Shown piece after piece: positions 59,207 through 64,000 of a DNA stretch of 64,000 bases; position 1 is the first letter of the stretch, and the number at the start of each line of letters is the position of its first letter. The stretch is from positions 1 to 64,000 of the forward strand of contig NZ_MSXW01000038.1 in the NCBI RefSeq assembly GCF_001945445.1, written 5' to 3'. The notes below the pieces were generated by a model. That model saw only the letters and a program-made list of their open reading frames with translations, ran no database searches and had not been told where the DNA came from. Origin of the DNA: Pseudomonas sp. PA27(2017). Lineage in GTDB: Bacteria; Pseudomonadota; Gammaproteobacteria; Pseudomonadales; Pseudomonadaceae. The position numbers were made by a program, and so were the translations under genes.

Positions 59207-61443
59207 TCGAACGCCATGCACCCGTGAAGCCGCTGGTCGAGCGTCTGGTCGTTGTCGGTCTCGGGTTGATCGGCGGTTCCTTCGCCAAGGGCCTGCGCGC
59301 CCGCGGCGTGTGCCGTGAAGTGGTGGGCGTCGACCTGGATGCGCAGTCGCGGCGCCTGGCCGTCGAGCTTGGCGTCGTCGACCGCTGCGAAGAGGCACTG
59401 GCCACCGCCTGTCAGGGCGCCGACGTGATCATGCTGGCCGTCCCTATCCTGGCCATGGAGCGCGTACTCGGCGAATTGGCCAAGCTGGATCTGGGCGATG
59501 CCATCCTGACCGATGCCGGCAGCGCCAAGGGCAACGTGGTGCGCGCTGCCGATGCGGTGTTCGGCGGCGTGCCGGCGCGGTTCGTACCGGGCCACCCGAT
59601 CGCCGGCTCCGAGCAGAGCGGGGTAGAGGCGGCCAATGGCGAGCTGTTCAAACGCCACAAGGTGATCCTCACGCCGCTGGCGCAGACCGACGCCCTGGCC
59701 CTGCAGCGCGTCGACCAGTTGTGGCGCGAGTTGGGTGCCGATGTAGAGCACATGCAGGTCGAGCACCACGACCAGGTGCTCGCGGCCACCAGCCACTTGC
59801 CCCATCTGCTGGCCTTCGGCCTGGTCGACTCGCTGGCCAAACGCAACGAAAACCTGGAGATTTTCCGCTACGCCGCCGGCGGCTTCCGCGATTTCACGAG
59901 AATCGCCGGCAGCGACCCGGTCATGTGGCACGACATCTTTCTCGCCAACCGCGAGGCCGTGCTGCGCACCTTGGATGTATTTCGCGACGACCTCGACGCC
60001 TTGCGCGACGCGGTCGACGCAGGGGACGGGCATCATCTGCTGGGCGTATTCACCCGCGCCCGCGTGGCCCGCGAACATTTCAGCAAAATACTGGCCCGCC
60101 GGGCCTATGTGGACGCTATGCACTCGAACGATTTGATTTTCCTGGCAAATCCTGGCGGCAAGGTCGCCGGTCGCATCCGCGTACCGGGCGACAAGTCCAT
60201 CTCGCACCGCTCGATCATGCTCGGCTCGCTGGCCGAGGGCACCACCGAGGTCGAAGGTTTCCTGGAGGGCGAAGACGCCCTGGCGACCCTGCAGGCCTTT
60301 CGCGACATGGGCGTGGTCATCGAAGGCCCGCACCATGGCCGCGTGACCATCCATGGCGTGGGCCTGCATGGCTTGAAGCCGCCACCCGGCCCGATCTACG
60401 TCGGTAACTCCGGCACCTCGATGCGCCTGCTCTCTGGCCTGCTGGCTGGCCAGCCGTTCGACGTGACCATGACGGGCGACGCCTCGCTGTCCAAGCGGCC
60501 GATGAACCGCGTGGCCAACCCGCTGCGGGAAATGGGCGCCGTGGTCGAGACCGGCCCGGACGGCCGTCCGCCGCTGACCATCCGTGGCGGCAGCAAGCTC
60601 AAGGCGCTGACCTACACCCTGCCGATGGCCAGCGCCCAGGTGAAATCCTGCCTGCTGTTGGCCGGCCTGTACGCCGAAGGCGTCACCACCGTGACCGAGC
60701 CGGCGCCGACCCGCGACCACACCGAGCGCATGCTGCGCGGCTTCGGCTACGCGGTTCAGTCCAACGGCCCGGTGGCCTCCCTGCAGGCCGGCGGCAAGCT
60801 GACCGCCACCCGCATCGAAGTGCCGGCGGACATTTCTTCGGCTGCTTTCTTCCTGGTCGCGGCGTCCATCGCCGAGGGTTCCGATCTGCTGCTCGAGCAC
60901 GTCGGCATCAACCCGACCCGTATCGGCGTGATCGAGATCCTGCGCCTGATGGGCGGCGACATCACCCTGGAAAACCAGCGTGAAGTCGGCGGTGAGCCGG
61001 TGGCCGACCTGCGCGTGCGCGGTGCCAAGCTCAAGGGCATCGAGATCCCCGAAGAGCTGGTGCCGCTGGCCATCGACGAGTTCCCGGTGCTGTTCGTCGC
61101 CGCGGTCTGTGCCGAAGGGCGTACCGTGCTGCGCGGCGCCGAAGAATTGCGGGTCAAGGAGTCCGACCGCATTCAGGTCATGGCTGACGGCCTCACCAGC
61201 CTGGGCGTAAAAGTCGAGCCAACTGCTGATGGCATCATCATCGACGGCGGCCAAAGCATCGGCGGCGGCGAAGTGTACAGCCACGGTGATCACCGCATCG
61301 CCATGGCCTTCAGCGTCGCCTCGCTGCGCGCCACCGCGCCGATCCGCATCCACGACTGCGCCAACGTCGCCACCTCGTTCCCCAACTTCCTGGCCCTGGC
61401 CGAGCAGGTGGGTATTCGTGTCGCCGTGGAGGGCAAGCAATGA
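59203..61443 (+). CDS. Fused prephenate dehydrogenase / EPSP synthase (TyrA-AroA)
   Basis: This 746-residue bifunctional enzyme has an N-terminal prephenate dehydrogenase (about 1-295: NAD motif VVGLGLIGGSFAKGL, GSEQSGVEAANGELF, HHDQVLAATSHLPHLLAF). It is joined to a 3-phosphoshikimate 1-carboxyvinyltransferase (from about 308: RVPGDKSISHRSIMLGSLAEG, GNSGTSMRLLSGLL, SAQVKSCLLLAGL, VKESDRIQVMADGL). This fusion is typical of Pseudomonas. GTG 59203 overlaps the hisC stop (GTGA), and the end overlaps cmk (ATGA). It acts in the shikimate and tyrosine branches. Confidence 0.96.
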   Translation: MIERHAPVKPLVERLVVVGLGLIGGSFAKGLRARGVCREVVGVDLDAQSRRLAVELGVVDRCEEALATACQGADVIMLAVPILAMERVLGELAKLDLGDAILTDAGSAKGNVVRAADAVFGGVPARFVPGHPIAGSEQSGVEAANGELFKRHKVILTPLAQTDALALQRVDQLWRELGADVEHMQVEHHDQVLAATSHLPHLLAFGLVDSLAKRNENLEIFRYAAGGFRDFTRIAGSDPVMWHDIFLANREAVLRTLDVFRDDLDALRDAVDAGDGHHLLGVFTRARVAREHFSKILARRAYVDAMHSNDLIFLANPGGKVAGRIRVPGDKSISHRSIMLGSLAEGTTEVEGFLEGEDALATLQAFRDMGVVIEGPHHGRVTIHGVGLHGLKPPPGPIYVGNSGTSMRLLSGLLAGQPFDVTMTGDASLSKRPMNRVANPLREMGAVVETGPDGRPPLTIRGGSKLKALTYTLPMASAQVKSCLLLAGLYAEGVTTVTEPAPTRDHTERMLRGFGYAVQSNGPVASLQAGGKLTATRIEVPADISSAAFFLVAASIAEGSDLLLEHVGINPTRIGVIEILRLMGGDITLENQREVGGEPVADLRVRGAKLKGIEIPEELVPLAIDEFPVLFVAAVCAEGRTVLRGAEELRVKESDRIQVMADGLTSLGVKVEPTADGIIIDGGQSIGGGEVYSHGDHRIAMAFSVASLRATAPIRIHDCANVATSFPNFLALAEQVGIRVAVEGKQ

Positions 61444-62129
61444 GCCTGAATGCACCGGTCATCACCATCGACGGGCCAAGCGGCTCGGGCAAGGGCACCG
61501 TTGCCGGCCTGTTGGCCAAGCAGCTGGGCTGGAACCTGCTGGACTCCGGTGCGCTGTACCGTCTGCTGGCGTTCTGCGCCGGCAACCACGGTGTCGATCT
61601 GGCCAACGAGGAGTCGCTGAAGCTTCTGGCTGCGCATCTAGATGTGCAGTTCCTCGCCGCTGGTGACGGCAAGCCGCAGCGCATCATCCTCGAAGGCGAG
61701 GAGGTGACCGATGCCATCCGCAACGAGCAGGTCGGCGCCGGGGCGTCCCAGGTCGCCGCACTGCCGGCGGTGCGTGAAGCCCTGCTGCAGCGCCAGCGTG
61801 CGTTCCGCGAGGCGCCGGGCCTGGTGGCCGATGGCCGCGACATGGGCACGGTGGTGTTCAGCGATGCGCCGCTCAAGGTTTTCCTGACCGCCAGCGCCGA
61901 GGAACGGGCCAATCGACGCTACCTGCAGTTGAAGGCCAAGGGCGATGATGTTAATCTCGCGAGTCTTCTCGATGAGATTCGGGCGCGCGATGAGCGCGAT
62001 ACCCAGCGCGCAGTGGCTCCGCTCAAGCCGGCAGCCGATGCGATTCAGCTGGATTCCACCGAGTTGTCCATCGAGCAGGTGCTGGAAAGAATCCTGAGCG
62101 AAGTCGCCAATCGCGACCTTGCCGGTTGA
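61440..62129 (+). CDS. cmk: Cytidylate kinase
   Basis: This 229-residue NMP kinase has the P-loop DGPSGSGKGT (11-20), SGALYR, a bacterial CMP-binding insert of about 40 residues (ASQVAALPAVREALLQRQRAFR) and GRDMGTVVF. It phosphorylates CMP and dCMP. It overlaps tyrA-aroA by 4 nt and precedes rpsA, an arrangement conserved in gammaproteobacteria. Confidence 0.96.
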   Translation: MSLNAPVITIDGPSGSGKGTVAGLLAKQLGWNLLDSGALYRLLAFCAGNHGVDLANEESLKLLAAHLDVQFLAAGDGKPQRIILEGEEVTDAIRNEQVGAGASQVAALPAVREALLQRQRAFREAPGLVADGRDMGTVVFSDAPLKVFLTASAEERANRRYLQLKAKGDDVNLASLLDEIRARDERDTQRAVAPLKPAADAIQLDSTELSIEQVLERILSEVANRDLAG

Positions 62130-62154
62130 AAAGAGCCAGTTTCGGCTCGCAAGG

Positions 62155-62197
62155 GAGGCATACGGGAGACCAGTCCCAGTCCCGTAGGCCTCTTTTT
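62155..62197 (+). terminator. Terminator/attenuator between cmk and rpsA
   Basis: GAGGC-A-TACGGGA (62155-62167) pairs with TCCCGTA-G-GCCTC (62180-62192), one mismatch, loop of 12 nt, followed by TTTTT (62193-62197). A smaller hairpin GAGCC/GGCTC precedes it (62133-62148). It probably ends the amino acid operon. rpsA then depends on its own promoter, or on read-through. Confidence 0.8.
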
Positions 62198-62267
62198 ACA
62201 TGAATAAACCCGCATAGTCTGGAATGCGGAGCAGGGCGAATCCCCGCCCGACCCAACAGGAATCAAC

Positions 62268-63947
62268 ATGAGCGAAAGCTTTGCAGAACTTTTTGAAGAA
62301 AGCCTGAAGTCCCTCGACATGCAGCCGGGTGCCATCATCACCGGCATCGTGGTCGACATCGACGGCGACTGGGTTACCGTTCACGCTGGCCTGAAGTCCG
62401 AGGGCGTCATCCCTCTGGAGCAGTTCTTCAACGAACAAGGCGAGCTGACCATCAAGGTCGGTGACGAAGTACACGTAGCGCTGGACGCGGTCGAAGACGG
62501 CTTCGGTGAAACCAAGCTGTCCCGCGAAAAAGCCAAGCGCGCCGAGTGCTGGATCGTTCTGGAAGCAGCTTTCGCCGCTGAGGAAGTGGTCAAGGGCGTT
62601 ATCAACGGTAAGGTTAAAGGCGGCTTCACTGTCGACGTTAACGGCATCCGTGCGTTCCTGCCAGGTTCCTTGGTCGATGTCCGTCCGGTGCGTGATACCA
62701 CTCACCTGGAAGGCAAAGAGCTGGAATTCAAGGTCATCAAGCTCGACCAGAAGCGCAACAACGTTGTCGTTTCCCGTCGCAGCGTCCTGGAAGCCGAAAA
62801 CAGTGCCGAGCGCGAAGCGCTGCTGGAATCGCTGCAGGAAGGCCAACAGGTCAAGGGTATCGTCAAGAACCTCACCGACTACGGCGCATTCGTGGATCTG
62901 GGTGGCGTCGACGGCCTGCTGCACATCACCGACATGGCCTGGAAGCGTATCAAGCACCCGTCCGAGATCGTCAACGTTGGCGACGAGATCGACGTCAAGG
63001 TTCTGAAGTACGATCGCGAGCGTAACCGTGTTTCCCTGGGCCTGAAGCAACTGGGCGAAGACCCATGGGTTGCCATCAAGGCTCGTTACCCGGAAAGCAC
63101 CCGCGTCATGGCGCGCGTGACCAACCTGACCGATTACGGCTGCTTCGCAGAGCTGGAAGAAGGCGTGGAAGGCCTGGTACACGTTTCCGAAATGGACTGG
63201 ACCAACAAGAACATCCACCCGTCGAAAGTCGTTCAGGTTGGCGACGAAGTGGAAGTCATGGTTCTGGACATCGACGAAGAGCGTCGTCGTATCTCCCTGG
63301 GTATCAAGCAGTGCAAAACCAACCCGTGGGAAGACTTCTCCGGTCAGTTCAACAAGGGTGACAAGATCTCCGGCACCATCAAGTCGATCACCGATTTCGG
63401 TATCTTCATTGGTCTGGACGGCGGCATCGACGGCCTGGTTCACCTGTCCGACATCTCCTGGAACGAAGTCGGCGAAGAAGCCGTACGTCGCTTCAAGAAG
63501 GGCGACGAGCTGGAAACCGTCATTCTGTCGGTCGACCCGGAGCGTGAGCGCATCTCCCTGGGCATCAAGCAACTGGAAGAAGATCCGTTCTCCGACTACG
63601 TTGCTGTCAACGACAAAGGCACCATCGTTCGCGGTACCGTGAAGGAAGTTGACGCCAAAGGCGCCATCATCACTCTGGCCGACGGCATCGAAGCCACTCT
63701 GAAAGCCTCCGAAATCAGCCGTGACCGCGTTGAAGACGCGCGCAACGTTCTGAAAGAAGGCGAAGAAGTAGAGGCCAAGATCATCAGCGTCGATCGCAAG
63801 AGCCGCGTGATCAGCCTGTCCGTCAAGTCGAAAGACGTCGAAGACGAAAAAGAAGCCATCAAGGAAATGCGCAAGCAGGAAGTTGAAACTTCCGGTCCGA
63901 CCACCATCGGTGATCTGATTCGTGCGCAAATGGAAAACCAGAACTAA
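62268..63947 (+). CDS. rpsA: 30S ribosomal protein S1
   Basis: This 559-residue protein of six S1 motifs starts with the acidic MSESFAELFEESLKSLD. Repeats 3-6 are the clearest (for example VKNLTDYGAFVDLGGVDGLLHITDMAW, VTNLTDYGCFAELEEGVEGLVHVSEMDW, KSITDFGIFIGLDGGIDGLVHLSDISW). S1 binds mRNA leaders on the 30S subunit and is essential. AGGAA lies 7 nt before the ATG. A strong terminator follows. Confidence 0.98.
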   Translation: MSESFAELFEESLKSLDMQPGAIITGIVVDIDGDWVTVHAGLKSEGVIPLEQFFNEQGELTIKVGDEVHVALDAVEDGFGETKLSREKAKRAECWIVLEAAFAAEEVVKGVINGKVKGGFTVDVNGIRAFLPGSLVDVRPVRDTTHLEGKELEFKVIKLDQKRNNVVVSRRSVLEAENSAEREALLESLQEGQQVKGIVKNLTDYGAFVDLGGVDGLLHITDMAWKRIKHPSEIVNVGDEIDVKVLKYDRERNRVSLGLKQLGEDPWVAIKARYPESTRVMARVTNLTDYGCFAELEEGVEGLVHVSEMDWTNKNIHPSKVVQVGDEVEVMVLDIDEERRRISLGIKQCKTNPWEDFSGQFNKGDKISGTIKSITDFGIFIGLDGGIDGLVHLSDISWNEVGEEAVRRFKKGDELETVILSVDPERERISLGIKQLEEDPFSDYVAVNDKGTIVRGTVKEVDAKGAIITLADGIEATLKASEISRDRVEDARNVLKEGEEVEAKIISVDRKSRVISLSVKSKDVEDEKEAIKEMRKQEVETSGPTTIGDLIRAQMENQN

Positions 63948-63962
63948 GTTCGGGTGATCCAC

Positions 63963-63990
63963 AAAAAGGGCGACTTCGGTCGCCCTTTTT
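63963..63990. terminator. rpsA terminator
   Basis: AAAAAGGGCGAC-TTCG-GTCGCCCTTTTT is a perfect 12-bp stem with a stable TTCG tetraloop and a T-run, 15 nt after the rpsA stop. The flanking A-run would allow it to work in both directions. Confidence 0.92.
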
Positions 63991-64000
63991 CATGCCTAAA

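Noticed and set aside
59113..61455. Minus-strand open frame of 780 codons opposite tyrA-aroA, and similar ones opposite pheA/hisC, rpsA, trkH and the TonB receptor
   Set aside because: All lie fully on top of firmly identified genes, with no recognisable domains, and follow the third-position GC pattern of the sense gene.
1..64000. tRNA, rRNA or insertion sequence genes
   Set aside because: No cloverleaf-like conserved T-arm sequence (GGTTCRANYCC context), no rRNA core and no transposase open frame were noticed on either strand. A tRNAscan or ISfinder search would settle this.

Overview
This is about 64 kb of high-GC DNA from a chromosome of the genus Pseudomonas. The evidence is gene content and order. 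The run mtnA, methylthioadenosine deaminase, gyrA, serC, pheA, hisC, a tyrA-aroA fusion, cmk and rpsA is typical of the genus. So are a MASE2-type adenylate cyclase (CyaB) next to a PlcP/Agt lipid-remodelling pair, a CpxR/CpxP-like/CpxA block, MupP next to a YciK-like reductase, and REP/BIME repeats built on GTAGGAG...CTCCTAC. I see no rRNA, tRNA, CRISPR array, prophage or intact insertion sequence.

Layout. 0.1-14.3 kb: mnmC, the double-PPK2 enzyme Pap, small membrane and YecA-like genes, recQ, a MarR/DHA2 efflux pair, a FimV-like polar protein, then about 0.95 kb of tandem BIME repeats (seven full 114-116 bp units), a SelT/W/H-like protein, a CsaA-like tRNA-binding protein and an AraC regulator. 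14.4-21.0 kb: plcP-agt behind a phased Pho-box-like array, cyaB, a DUF962 membrane protein, trkH, a YkgJ protein and a nitroreductase. 21.0-29.3 kb: an accessory cluster with a LacI repressor divergent from a TonB-dependent receptor, an LLM flavin monooxygenase, a secreted alpha/beta hydrolase, an aldo/keto reductase and an SsuA-like binding protein. 29.5-40.3 kb: yciI-cpxR-cpxP-like-cpxA, rnm, a YciO-type protein, scpA-scpB, a small DUF1289 protein, rluB, a diguanylate cyclase, a YciK-like reductase and mupP. 40.4-49.1 kb: a second accessory cluster, for ureide/oxalurate nitrogen, placed between mupP and ubiG. 49.1-64.0 kb: ubiG, mtaD, mtnA, gyrA and the serine/aromatic amino acid operon through rpsA.

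Two accessory systems stand out. The first (22.3-29.3 kb) encodes five proteins with almost no cysteine or methionine: by my count 26 Cys+Met in about 2,290 residues. This is the signature of sulfur-sparing proteins made during sulfur starvation. They would form an outer-membrane-to-cytoplasm route for scavenging an unidentified organosulfur compound, controlled by a LacI-family repressor with two GTTAGCGCTAAC operators. No SsuB or SsuC partner lies nearby. The second (40.4-49.1 kb) combines an HpxX/HpxY/HpxZ (AtzG/E/H-like) operon with a divergent RpiR regulator and a polar amino acid type ABC transporter, a PucG-type ureidoglycine aminotransferase and an allantoate amidohydrolase. The transporter operon has a consensus sigma-54 promoter, pointing to nitrogen control, and a 12-bp motif that also occurs, inverted, in front of the regulator.

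All functional assignments come from reading motifs, lengths and gene order. No database search was run.
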